From the NCBI GenBank assembly GCA_963837715.1, contig CAWIOF010000002.1, positions 2,046,001 through 2,110,000 of the forward strand: a stretch of DNA of 64,000 nucleotides, in the 5' to 3' direction. The translations under genes were made by a program, and so were the position numbers. Below the pieces are notes generated by a model that was given only the letters and a program-made list of their open reading frames with translations, did no database searches and had not been told where the DNA came from. Of this stretch, positions 27,615 through 35,990 are shown piece by piece (position 1 is the stretch's first letter; the number at the start of each line of letters is the position of its first letter). The stretch is from JANYLB01 sp963837715. Lineage in GTDB: Bacteria; Actinomycetota; Acidimicrobiia; IMCC26256; JANYLB01.

Positions 27615-28736
27615 CTACTGGAACGCGGAACGGATGCGCGAGAAGAGCCCGCCTTCGTGCTCCGCGACCACTTCGCCGCGCAGCTCGGCGAGCTGACGGA
27701 GCAGCGCGGCTTCGTCGTCGCTCAGCCGCTCGGGGACCTGCACCTCGATCTGCACGAGCAGATCTCCGCGACCGCGCCCCTGGAGCACCGGAACGCCGCG
27801 ACCGCGCAGGCGGAACACGCGACCGGGTTGCGTCCCGGCGGGGATCACGAGATCCTCGGCTCCGTCGAGGGTCTCGATCGTGCATGCGGTCCCGAGCGCG
27901 GCCTGGGTCATGCCGATCGACCGGACGTGCAGGAGGTCGTTGCCGTCGCGCACGAAGTCGGGGTTCGCGGCCACCCGGACGTGCACGTAGAGATCGCCCG
28001 ACCGACCCCCACGCGGCGCGGCCGCGCCGCGACCGGGGAGGCGGAGTCGTTGGCCTTCGTCGATGCCTGCGGGCACCTCGACATCGAGTCGTCGTTCGGC
28101 GACGACGCGGCCGTCGCCTCCACAGTTCGGACACGGCGACGGGATGACCGAGCCCGCCCCACCGCAGGTCGGGCACACGCCGGCCGTGACGATCTGACCG
28201 AGGATCGAGCGTCGCACCTGACGAACCTGGCCGGCGCCGCCGCAGGTCTCGCACTGCGCGGCGTGGGTGCCCGGCGCCGCGCCCGAGCCGTTGCACGGAT
28301 CGCACACGACCGGGAGCCGGACGTCGAGCGGCTTCGTCGTGCCGAAGACCGCCTCGCTCAACGAGAGATCGAGCACTGCCTCGGCATCGGCGCCGGTCAT
28401 CGGTCCGGCCGGCCCGCCTCCCCCGCGCCCGCCGAACACGTCGCCGCCGAAGAACGCGTCGAACAGGTCGTTGATCCCGAAGCCGTCGGCGCCCGGAGGC
28501 GCGCCACCACCGGCCGACCGCTCGGGCCCGAACATGTCGTAGCGACGACGACGCTCGGGATCACGCAGCGTCTCGTACGCGACCGAGATCTCCTTGAAGC
28601 GCGCCTCCGCGGCCGGGTCACCCGGATTCGCGTCGGGGTGGTACTGCCGCGCGAGCGAACGGTAGGCGCGCTTGATGTCGTCGTCGGTCGCGCTCCGCTC
28701 GACGCCGAGGAGCAGGTAGTAGTCGTCGGAAGCCAT
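27615..28736 (-). CDS. dnaJ: Chaperone DnaJ (heat-shock, hrcA-linked)
   Basis: The 373-residue Hsp40 has a J domain (YYLLLGVERSATDDDIKRAY, HPD in ARQYHPDAN), a Gly-rich region and four zinc CxxCxGxG motifs: CDPCNGSG, CETCGGAG, CPTCGGAG and CPNCGGDG. A C-terminal substrate-binding domain follows. It stimulates DnaK ATPase. The ATG overlaps the hrcA stop by 1 nt (TGATG), so it shares the HrcA/CIRCE-controlled transcript. Confidence 0.97.
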   Translation of the reverse strand: MASDDYYLLLGVERSATDDDIKRAYRSLARQYHPDANPGDPAAEARFKEISVAYETLRDPERRRRYDMFGPERSAGGGAPPGADGFGINDLFDAFFGGDVFGGRGGGGPAGPMTGADAEAVLDLSLSEAVFGTTKPLDVRLPVVCDPCNGSGAAPGTHAAQCETCGGAGQVRQVRRSILGQIVTAGVCPTCGGAGSVIPSPCPNCGGDGRVVAERRLDVEVPAGIDEGQRLRLPGRGAAAPRGGRSGDLYVHVRVAANPDFVRDGNDLLHVRSIGMTQAALGTACTIETLDGAEDLVIPAGTQPGRVFRLRGRGVPVLQGRGRGDLLVQIEVQVPERLSDDEAALLRQLAELRGEVVAEHEGGLFSRIRSAFQ

Positions 28737-29803
28737 CAGGTGTGCAGGATACGGCCGAGCTGCTGCGAGACCGTGGCCACCGCGGCCAGGGCCCGGCCGT
28801 AGTCCATCCGGGTGGGCCCGAGGACGCCGATCGAGCCGGCGACCTCGCCCTCGACGACGTAGGGCGCGAGCACGAGCGAGCAGTCGCGCAGCTCTTCGCG
28901 TTCGTTCTCCTCGCCGATGCGAACGATGAGCCCGTGGTCGAGCAGACCGCGGACGAGCGACACGACGACGACCTGGTGTTCGAGCAGCTCGAGCAGGCGG
29001 GCCGCGCCGTCGGCGGTGCCGTAGGAACCCTGCTCCATCGCGATCCGGCTCGCGCCGCTCACGTAGAGGGGCTCGAGCTGGCCGGCGACGCGTGCCGCGA
29101 GCGCATCCCGGGCCATGCCCATGCAGCGGTCGACGACGGGATCACCGGTGGTGTCTGCCACCGGGAGGTTGGCGAGCGTCGAGCTCTGGAACTGCGCGTT
29201 CAGCGCGGCCCCCGCCCGGGCGAGATCGTCGTCGGTCGGCTCGCCGTCGAGGTGGAGCACCTCCTTCTCCACCGCACCGTTCGACAGCACCGCCACGACC
29301 AGGGCGAGTCCGGGCTGGAGCGACACGAGCTGCACGTTGCGCAGCACGGCGGCATCGGACGCGGGCCCGACCACCACCGATGCGTGGTGGGTGAGGTTGG
29401 CGAGGAGCTGGCTCGTCTCGTGGAGCAGGTCTTCGAGCGCGAGGTGCGCGGTGGTGAAGAAGTCGGAGACGGTGCGCCGCTGGGCGGGAGGAAGGCCGGG
29501 GGCGCGCTCGAAGTGGTCGACGAAGAACCGGTAGCCCCGGTCGGTCGGGATCCGGCCCGCCGAGGTGTGCGGTTGGACGAGGTAGCCCTCCCGTTCGAGC
29601 ACGGTCATGTCGTTGCGGACCGTTGCGCTGGAGACGCCCAGGTCCCGGGAGGTGGCGATCGTCTGGGAACCGACGGGTTGGGCCGTGGTGACGTACTCCT
29701 CGACGACGGCCCGGAGCACGCGCGCCCGCCGCTCGTCGAGGGGCGGACGGACCTGCCCGTCGTCGCCGGTGGGTTGCTCGGGGGTGCTGGTGTCGGGCGT
29801 CAT
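28736..29803 (-). CDS. hrcA: Heat-inducible transcription repressor HrcA
   Basis: The 355-residue repressor binds CIRCE operators. The winged HTH is in RARVLRAVVEEYVTTAQPVG to SSATVRNDMTVLEREGYL, followed by PHTSAGRIPTDRGYRFFVD. The GAF-like and C-terminal parts include ENEREELRDCSLVLAPY and GSIGVLGPTRMDYGRALA. ATG 29803 was chosen over a much longer open frame that overlaps hemW. A CIRCE element stands about 70 nt upstream, so autoregulation is expected. Confidence 0.96.
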   Translation of the reverse strand: MTPDTSTPEQPTGDDGQVRPPLDERRARVLRAVVEEYVTTAQPVGSQTIATSRDLGVSSATVRNDMTVLEREGYLVQPHTSAGRIPTDRGYRFFVDHFERAPGLPPAQRRTVSDFFTTAHLALEDLLHETSQLLANLTHHASVVVGPASDAAVLRNVQLVSLQPGLALVVAVLSNGAVEKEVLHLDGEPTDDDLARAGAALNAQFQSSTLANLPVADTTGDPVVDRCMGMARDALAARVAGQLEPLYVSGASRIAMEQGSYGTADGAARLLELLEHQVVVVSLVRGLLDHGLIVRIGEENEREELRDCSLVLAPYVVEGEVAGSIGVLGPTRMDYGRALAAVATVSQQLGRILHT

Positions 29804-29874
29804 GCTGGGGTCCCCTGACCGGTCGTGCGGTGGCCCGCCGCGACCGGAGCGTGCTGCCCCGGAGACTCCGGAGC

Positions 29875-29899
29875 TAGCACTCGAGTCTACCGAGTGCCA
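29875..29899. promoter_or_regulatory. CIRCE operator for hrcA-dnaJ
   Basis: TAGCACTC, nine bases, then GAGTGCCA matches the CIRCE consensus TTAGCACTC-N9-GAGTGCTAA in all core positions except one base of the right arm. It lies between hemW and hrcA, overlapping the hemW stop region, and is about 72 nt from the hrcA start. HrcA binding here would make the hrcA-dnaJ-rsmE unit heat inducible. Confidence 0.9.
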
Positions 29900-31068
29900 G
29901 CCCGGACGGGCGTCGGCAGGTCGTCGGGGACCGCCACCGGCGCGGCGGCACCGGCGAGGACGAGCCGTGCGGTCACGTCGTCGCCGAGGAGTCGACCCCT
30001 GCGGGTCAGCCCGATCCGCACGGTGTCGTCGTGTGCGTCGAGTTCGATCCGCTCGAGGATGCCGCCGGCAACGAGCTCTGCGGCGGCGCGGTGCGCCGCC
30101 GGGGCAATCGTCACGCCGCCCCGCATCCGCAGGCGGAGCGCGAACGCCTCCTCGGCCCGCGTCGCCGCATCGAGGTGCTCCTCGCCGGCCCGCACCGAGT
30201 CGCCGGCGGCGACGGACTCCACGTACCGCTCCGGCGTGCGGACGTTCCACCACCGCTCCCCCGCCCGGTGGCCGTGTGCGGCACAGCCGATCGCCACATA
30301 GTCGCCCTGGTCCCAATAGAGGAGGTTGTGTCGGCACGCCTCACCCGGCCGGGCCCAGTTCGAGATCTCGTACCAGTCGAACCCTGCGTCGGCGAACACT
30401 GCATCGGCCACCTCGTACTTCGACGCCTGGTCGTCTTCGTCGGGTGGGGGCGTCGTTCCGGCCGCGATGTGTCGACCCAGCGGGGTCGACGGGACCACGG
30501 TGAGCGCGTAGGCGCTGATGTGGTCGGGTTCGAGCCCGACGACGCCGTCGACGGTGGCGCGCCAGTCGTCGAGCGTCTCGCCTGCGGCACCGAAGATCAC
30601 GTCGACGCTCAGTCGTTCGAACCCGGCGGCCCGAGCACCGTCGACCGCCTTCACCACGTTGTCGGGATCGTGGGTGCGACCCAGCGCGGCGAGCACCGAG
30701 GGCACCAACGACTGCACCCCGAGCGAGACCCGGTTCGCCCCGGCCGCGCGGTAACCGCCGAGCTTCGCCTGATCGACGGAGTCGGGATTGCACTCGATCG
30801 TGATCTCGGCGTCGGCCGTGATCGGGATCGCGCCGATGATGCGCGCCAGCGCGGTGGGTGCGAGGAGCGACGGTGTCCCTCCTCCGAAGAACACGGTCGA
30901 CGCGGGCCCGAGGCCGGCCGCGAACTGTCGCTCGAGGTCGGTCACACACGCGTCGACGTACGCGTCGATCAGGTGGTCACGGTCGGTCCAGGTCGCGAAG
31001 TCGCAGTAGTCGCACCGGTGCACGCAGAACGGCACGTGGACGTAGACCCCGAGAGGCGACGACGGCAT
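29887..31068 (-). CDS. hemW: HemW-like radical SAM heme chaperone
   Basis: The 393-residue protein has the radical SAM motif CVHRCDYCDF (CxxxCxxC plus a fourth Cys-less Phe), GGGTPSLL, ITIECNPDSV and GVQSLVPSVLAALGRTH. SVDVIFGAAGETLDDW and the C-terminal HemW domain with FALRLRMRGGV and GRLLGDDV follow. It is the coproporphyrinogen-oxidase relative now regarded as a heme chaperone. The family is often found directly upstream of hrcA, as here. It starts at ATG 31068. Confidence 0.93.
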   Translation of the reverse strand: MPSSPLGVYVHVPFCVHRCDYCDFATWTDRDHLIDAYVDACVTDLERQFAAGLGPASTVFFGGGTPSLLAPTALARIIGAIPITADAEITIECNPDSVDQAKLGGYRAAGANRVSLGVQSLVPSVLAALGRTHDPDNVVKAVDGARAAGFERLSVDVIFGAAGETLDDWRATVDGVVGLEPDHISAYALTVVPSTPLGRHIAAGTTPPPDEDDQASKYEVADAVFADAGFDWYEISNWARPGEACRHNLLYWDQGDYVAIGCAAHGHRAGERWWNVRTPERYVESVAAGDSVRAGEEHLDAATRAEEAFALRLRMRGGVTIAPAAHRAAAELVAGGILERIELDAHDDTVRIGLTRRGRLLGDDVTARLVLAGAAAPVAVPDDLPTPVRAGTR

Positions 31069-31101
31069 CGCCCATGGTCCGCACGCCGCCGCGCTCCTTC
31101 T

Positions 31102-31893
31102 CTACGCCGGCACCAGGCCGGTGAGCTCCGGCTTCTGGAGCGACGAGATCACACCCGGCGCCTGCTCCTGGGTGACTGCGAACCCCGACACGGGCGCGGA
31201 GAACCGGAAGCTCGCCACCCGCGGGTTGTTGCCCAGCACACCGGCCGAGATCGCCTCGGGCTCCTCGCGGTCGCCGACCAGCGCCCAGAGTTGGTAGACG
31301 TCGCCCTCGGGCGCGGCCTCGAGACCGTGGGAGACGAAGTACCCGGTGCCGTCGGCTCGCAGCACGATGCTCGCCATCTCGGTGCCGGTGTCGGACGTGA
31401 GGCTCACGGTGCGACTCCCGGGCGCGGTCGCGGCGGACTCGGCGCCCCGGCGCACCGCGTCGCCGGTCATGGCGACGTCGAGGCGGTCGATCCGATCACC
31501 CTGGCGCAACACCTGGACCGACAGCACCGCGATGAGGGTGGCCGCCACCGCTGCCGCGACGCCCACCCAGCGCCAGCCGACCGATCGACGCGAGGTCTCG
31601 CGCGCACGCTTGTGCTCGAAGAGGTCGAGCGGGGGCGGCGCCACGTCGCTCGTGCCGAGGTCGCGCTGCTCGCCCTCGATCTCGTCGACGATGTGGTCCC
31701 AGATGCCGGCCGGAGCGTCGGCTCCCGACATCGCAAGCATCGAGGCGGCTTCACGGAACGACTCGACCTCGGCGCGCGCCCGCGGGTCGGTCTCGAGGTA
31801 CCGCTCGATCTGGTCGCGCTCGTCGGGCTCGACGGCGTCGAGCGCGTACGCGCCGAGGAGCGCCTGGAGCTCTTCCCGCTGCAGCTCAGCCAC
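31102..31893 (-). CDS. RskA-family anti-sigma factor
   Basis: The 263-residue protein has an N-terminal cytoplasmic sigma-binding domain (ELQALLGAYALDAVEPDERD, then IERYLETDPRARAEV). One TM helix (WVGVAAAVAATLIAVLSVQVL, about 105-125) and an extracytoplasmic RskA_C domain (ADGTGYFVS, YQLWALVGD, FAVTQE) follow. GTG 31893 overlaps the sigma gene by 8 nt, the usual translational coupling of an anti-sigma to its partner. It should hold the ECF sigma factor at the membrane until regulated proteolysis. No cysteine-based redox motif was seen. Confidence 0.9.
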   Translation of the reverse strand: MAELQREELQALLGAYALDAVEPDERDQIERYLETDPRARAEVESFREAASMLAMSGADAPAGIWDHIVDEIEGEQRDLGTSDVAPPPLDLFEHKRARETSRRSVGWRWVGVAAAVAATLIAVLSVQVLRQGDRIDRLDVAMTGDAVRRGAESAATAPGSRTVSLTSDTGTEMASIVLRADGTGYFVSHGLEAAPEGDVYQLWALVGDREEPEAISAGVLGNNPRVASFRFSAPVSGFAVTQEQAPGVISSLQKPELTGLVPA

Positions 31894-32506
31894 GTCCGAT
31901 CGCCTCCGACGATTCCAGTTCCGAGCGGAGTCGGGCGAGCCCGCTGCGGATGCGACTCTTGATGGTGCCCTCCGGCTGGTCGAGGATCCGGGCGACCTCC
32001 CGGTACGTGTGGCCACCGAAGTACGCCAACTCGATCGCCGCGCGCTCGCCCTCGGCCAGCTTCGAGACGGCCTCGCGCACGTGCTCCGCGAGGGCCAGGT
32101 CCCACACCTCGCGCTCGAGGTCGTACCCCGACTCCGCGTTCATGCGGGCCTCGCGCTCCTCACGACGCCGACGGGCCGACTCCGACCGGACGAGGTCGAC
32201 GCTCCGGCCGTGGGTCTGGGCGAGGAGGTAGGAGCGGAGCGTCCCGCGATCCGGGTCGAACTTGTCGGGCTGGTTCCACAGACGGAGAAACACCTCCTGC
32301 ACGACCTCCTCGGCGAACGAGCGATCCCCCGCCAGCCGTTGCGCGAGCCCGAAGCACGCGCCGCCATGGCGTCGGTACGCCTCGGCCAGGGCCTCTTGGC
32401 GGTACCGTGCGATGGCCAGCACGAGCTTGGCATCGCTCGATTCTCGGACATCTCTCTCGAACACTGCCCCCTGTTCGGTCTCACGGGGAGGTTCGGATGA
32501 GGTCAT
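31886..32506 (-). CDS. ECF RNA polymerase sigma factor (SigK-like)
   Basis: The 206-residue protein has sigma region 2 (ALAEAYRRHGGACFGLAQRL to QEVFLRLWNQPDKFDPDRGT, LRSYLLAQTHGRSVDLVR). Region 4 follows (LAEGERAAIELAYFGGHTYR, EVARILDQPEGTIKSRIRSG). It lacks regions 1 and 3, as ECF factors do. The downstream, overlapping RskA-type gene places it in the SigK/RskA-type group. Its ATG is only 11 bp from the divergent acyl-CoA dehydrogenase start. Confidence 0.93.
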   Translation of the reverse strand: MTSSEPPRETEQGAVFERDVRESSDAKLVLAIARYRQEALAEAYRRHGGACFGLAQRLAGDRSFAEEVVQEVFLRLWNQPDKFDPDRGTLRSYLLAQTHGRSVDLVRSESARRRREEREARMNAESGYDLEREVWDLALAEHVREAVSKLAEGERAAIELAYFGGHTYREVARILDQPEGTIKSRIRSGLARLRSELESSEAIGRG

Positions 32507-32517
32507 GAGGACCTACT

Positions 32518-33690
32518 GTGCCCCGGATGCGGCTGGATGTAACGGAACTCCTCCCCGACGACGCTCTCGACGAGGCGCGGGCCGCCGCGGAGACGACCCG
32601 GGCCTTCCTGGAGGCACACCGCGCCGCCGACGGACGGTGGCCCGCGGGCTGGAACCGGACCATGGCCGCGGCCGGGTACGTCGCGCCCCACTGGCCGAAG
32701 CCCTGGGGGCTCGCGGCCTCGCCGGTCGAGCAGCTCGTGATCGACGCAGAGCTCCGGGCCGCCGGCGCCCCGAAGCCGATGAACCCGATCGGGATCGGCT
32801 GGGCCGGTCCGACGCTCCTCGTCGCGGGGACGCCGCAACAGCACGACCGGTACCTCCCCGGCCTCCTCGACGGCTCCGAGATCTGGTGCCAACTGTTCAG
32901 CGAACCGGAGGCCGGGAGCGACCTGGCATCGCTCGCGACCCGCGCCGTGCGCGACGGCGACGAGTACGTGGTCGACGGCCAGAAGATCTGGACCACCCTC
33001 GCCCACATCTCCCGGTTCGGGATCCTGCTCGCCCGCACCGATCCCGACGCCGAACCGCACAAGGGGATCAGCTACTTCGTGGTCGACATGCAGACGCCGG
33101 GGATCACGACCCGGCCCATCAAGCAGATGGACGGCCAGGCGATGTTCAACGAGGTGTTCCTCGACGGCGTGCGGATCCCCGCCGCAAACCTCGTCGGCGA
33201 CGAGCACGACGGCTGGCGCCTCGCGAAGGTCACGCTGGGCAACGAGCGCGTGTCGTTGTCGGGCGAGGGCGCGCTCTGGGGGCTCGGCCCGACCGCCGAC
33301 GACCTGCTCGACCTCGTGCGCGGCCAGGGCGGCGTGAGCGATCCGATGCTGCGCCAGAAGCTGGCCTCGCTCTACATCGAGCAGGAGGTGCTGCGGCTCA
33401 TCCGTCTGCGCACCGTGTCGGCTCGGGTGCGCGGCCTCGAACCCGGACCGGAGGTGTCGGTGCGCAAGGCCCTCGCCGACGAACACGGTCAGCACGTGAT
33501 GGCGTTGGCCGTCGAGCTCGCAGGGAGCGACGGGCTGGTGCTCGACCGCGGCCCCTTCGGTTCCGACGACGGGAGCTGGGCGAGCGGCTACCTCTACTCC
33601 CGCGCCCTCACCGTCGGCGGGGGGACGAGCGAGGTCCAGCGCAACATCATCGGCGAACGCGTCCTCGGCCTCCCCCGAGACGCGCCCTGA
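32518..33690 (+). CDS. Acyl-CoA dehydrogenase (FadE family)
   Basis: The 390-residue flavoprotein has the N-terminal helical domain (TTRAFLEAHRAADGRWPAGW), the FAD-binding loops (WCQLFSEPEAGSDLAS; KIWTTLAHISRFGILLART) and the C-terminal LTVGGGTSEVQRNIIGERVL with GLPRD. The place of the MCAD-type catalytic Glu is Gly in the GGGTSE motif, as in many steroid- or branched-acyl FadE proteins, so the base may lie elsewhere. GTG 32518 has GAGGA 6 nt upstream. The substrate is unknown. Confidence 0.9.
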   Translation: MPRMRLDVTELLPDDALDEARAAAETTRAFLEAHRAADGRWPAGWNRTMAAAGYVAPHWPKPWGLAASPVEQLVIDAELRAAGAPKPMNPIGIGWAGPTLLVAGTPQQHDRYLPGLLDGSEIWCQLFSEPEAGSDLASLATRAVRDGDEYVVDGQKIWTTLAHISRFGILLARTDPDAEPHKGISYFVVDMQTPGITTRPIKQMDGQAMFNEVFLDGVRIPAANLVGDEHDGWRLAKVTLGNERVSLSGEGALWGLGPTADDLLDLVRGQGGVSDPMLRQKLASLYIEQEVLRLIRLRTVSARVRGLEPGPEVSVRKALADEHGQHVMALAVELAGSDGLVLDRGPFGSDDGSWASGYLYSRALTVGGGTSEVQRNIIGERVLGLPRDAP

Positions 33691-33799
33691 TGGTCCGCAA
33701 CCCGAACCGCAGCCGGCCGACTCGCACGAGCATCGACCGCCGCGACGACTCCGGCGAGCTCGTGCTCCGAGCGGCCTGCGACGAAGTCGCAAGAGCGGA

Positions 33800-35584
33800 C
33801 TAATCGTCGAGCTTGAGGGCGGCGACGAAGGCTTCCTGGGGGACCTCGACGCTGCCGATCTGCTTCATCTTCTTCTTGCCTTCCTTCTGCTTCTCGAGCA
33901 GCTTGCGCTTGCGGCTGATGTCGCCGCCGTAGCACTTGGCCGTCACGTCCTTGCGGCGGGCCTTGACCGTCTCGCGGGCGATGATGCGGCCACCGATCGC
34001 GGCCTGGATCGGCACGTCGAACATCTGGCGCGGGATCAGCTCCTTCAACTTCTCGGCCATGCGCTTGCCGTAGTCGTAGGCCCGATCGGTGTGCACGATC
34101 GCGGAGAACGCGTCGACCGGGGTGCCGTTCAGCAACACGTCGACCTTCGCGAGCTTCGACGCTCGCCAGCCGGCCGGTTCGTAGTCGAGGCTCGCGTAGC
34201 CACGGGTGCGAGACTTCATCTGGTCGAAGAAGTCGAGCACGATCTCGCCGAGCGGCATCTCGTACACGAGCTCGACCCGTTCCTCGGAGAGGTACTCCAT
34301 CTTCTTCATGTCGCCCCGTCGGCCCTGGCAGAGCTCCATGAGGGTGCCGACGTACTCGGTGGGCGTGAGGAGCGTCACCGTGACGTAGGGCTCCTCGATC
34401 GAGTCGACGAAGTTCGGCGGCGGCATCGACGACGGGTTGTCGACCTCCTGCGTCGTGCCGTCGACCATGTTCGCGACGTACTCGACGTTCGGGGCGGTGG
34501 CGACGAGCGCGAGGTCGTACTCCCGTTCGAGCCGCTCCCGCACGATCTCCATGTGCAACAGCCCGAGGAACCCGCACCGGAAGCCGAAGCCGAGCGCGCC
34601 CGACGTCTCGGGCTCGTAGGTGAAGCTCGAGTCGTTCAAGCGCAGCCGCTCGAGCGCTTCGCGCAGGTCGGTGTACTCGTCGCCGTCGACGGGGTAGAGC
34701 CCGCAGAAGACCATGGGTTTCGGGTTCAGGTATCCGGCGAGCGCCTCGGCCGGGTTCGCCGCGAGCGTGACGGTCTCCCCCACCCGGGCCTGACCGACAT
34801 CCTTGATCCCCGCGATCAGGTAGCCGACCTCACCCGGGCCGAGCGAGCCGACCGGGGTGGGTGCGGGGAGGCGAACCCCGACCTCCTCGGCGTCGTGCAC
34901 GTCGTTGGCCTGGACGAAACGCAGGCGGGCACCCGAGGTGAGCGTGCCGTTGAACACCCGCACCGCGCTCACGACGCCGCGGTAGGTGTCGTAGTACGAG
35001 TCGAAGATCAGGCCCTGGAGCGCGGCGTCGGCGGAGCCGACCGGCGCCGGCACCCGATCGATCACGGCGTCGAGCAGCTCGGGGACGCCCTCGCCCGTCT
35101 TCGCCGAGATGCGCAGGATCTCGTCGGCGGGGATGCCGAGCACCTTCTCGATCTCGCCCGCGACCCGGTCGGGTTCCGCCGCGGGGAGGTCGATCTTGTT
35201 CAGGGCGGCGACGATCGTGAGGTCGTGCTCGATGGCGAGGTAGCAGTTGGCGAGCGTCTGGGCCTCGATGCCCTGGCTCGCGTCGACGAGCAGGATCACG
35301 CCCTCGCAGGCCGCCAGGCTCCGGGAGACCTCGTAGCCGAAGTCGACGTGGCCGGGGGTGTCGATGAGGTTCACGACGTGGTCGTGCCACAGGACGCGCA
35401 CGTTCTGGGCCTTGATCGTGATCCCCCGCTCCCGCTCGATGTCCATCGAGTCGAGGTACTGGGCCCGCATGTCTCGCATCTCGACCGCCCCGGTGAGCTC
35501 GAGGAAGCGGTCGGCCAGGGTCGACTTGCCGTGGTCGATGTGAGCGATGATCGAGATGCAGCGCAGCTGGTCCAGGGGGGTCAC
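33800..35584 (-). CDS. lepA: Elongation factor 4 (LepA)
   Basis: The 594-residue translational GTPase is of normal length. G1 AHIDHGKSTLADRFLE, G2 RERGITIKAQ, G3 DTPGHVDFGYEVS and G4 NKIDLP are intact. Domain V and the unique C-terminal domain include VDVLLNGTPVDAFSAIVH and CYGGDISRKRKLLEKQKEGK. LepA back-translocates stalled ribosomes or assists initiation. It starts with GTG at 35584 and is divergent from rpsT, a frequent bacterial arrangement. Confidence 0.97.
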   Translation of the reverse strand: MTPLDQLRCISIIAHIDHGKSTLADRFLELTGAVEMRDMRAQYLDSMDIERERGITIKAQNVRVLWHDHVVNLIDTPGHVDFGYEVSRSLAACEGVILLVDASQGIEAQTLANCYLAIEHDLTIVAALNKIDLPAAEPDRVAGEIEKVLGIPADEILRISAKTGEGVPELLDAVIDRVPAPVGSADAALQGLIFDSYYDTYRGVVSAVRVFNGTLTSGARLRFVQANDVHDAEEVGVRLPAPTPVGSLGPGEVGYLIAGIKDVGQARVGETVTLAANPAEALAGYLNPKPMVFCGLYPVDGDEYTDLREALERLRLNDSSFTYEPETSGALGFGFRCGFLGLLHMEIVRERLEREYDLALVATAPNVEYVANMVDGTTQEVDNPSSMPPPNFVDSIEEPYVTVTLLTPTEYVGTLMELCQGRRGDMKKMEYLSEERVELVYEMPLGEIVLDFFDQMKSRTRGYASLDYEPAGWRASKLAKVDVLLNGTPVDAFSAIVHTDRAYDYGKRMAEKLKELIPRQMFDVPIQAAIGGRIIARETVKARRKDVTAKCYGGDISRKRKLLEKQKEGKKKMKQIGSVEVPQEAFVAALKLDD

Positions 35585-35704
35585 CGCTGCATTCTCGCGG
35601 ACAGACGCGGCGACCGGTGGCCTCGGGGTGGGCGATCGACCGACTCCGACACCCTGCTGCTACCCTGTTCCGACCGTCTGAAAGTTCTGGGAGCCCCAAC
35701 GCGC

Positions 35705-35965
35705 ATGGCGAACATCAAGCAGCAGAAGAAGCGAAACCTGCAGAACGAGACCCGTCGGGTCCGCAACCTCGCGACCCGCACCGAGTTGAAGACCAGGGTC
35801 AAGAACGTCGACGCGGCGATCGCCGGCGGTGACGGCGAGACCGAAGAGCCGGTCCGCATGGCCCAGAAGCGCCTCGACAAGGCCGGTTCGAAGGGCGTGA
35901 TCCACAAGCGTCAGGCGTCGCGTCGCACGTCGCGCCTGATGAAGCGCGCCAACAAGACCACCTGA
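35705..35965 (+). CDS. rpsT: 30S ribosomal protein S20
   Basis: The 86-residue basic protein MANIKQQKKRNLQNETRRVR... matches S20, which binds the 5' domain of 16S rRNA. KRLDKAGSKGVIHKRQASRR and the terminal LMKRANKT are conserved. The ATG at 35705 is preceded by GGGAG 11 nt upstream. A much longer open frame through it is an artefact of high GC. Confidence 0.97.
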   Translation: MANIKQQKKRNLQNETRRVRNLATRTELKTRVKNVDAAIAGGDGETEEPVRMAQKRLDKAGSKGVIHKRQASRRTSRLMKRANKTT

Positions 35966-35990
35966 GCCCACCCAAGACGCGACCGAGCCC

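Noticed and set aside
33690..33803. Short frame beginning MVRNPNRSRPTRTSIDRRDD after the acyl-CoA dehydrogenase
   Set aside because: It is only about 37 codons, has no ribosome binding site beyond the preceding gene end and no homologue pattern; probably just the spacer before the lepA stop.
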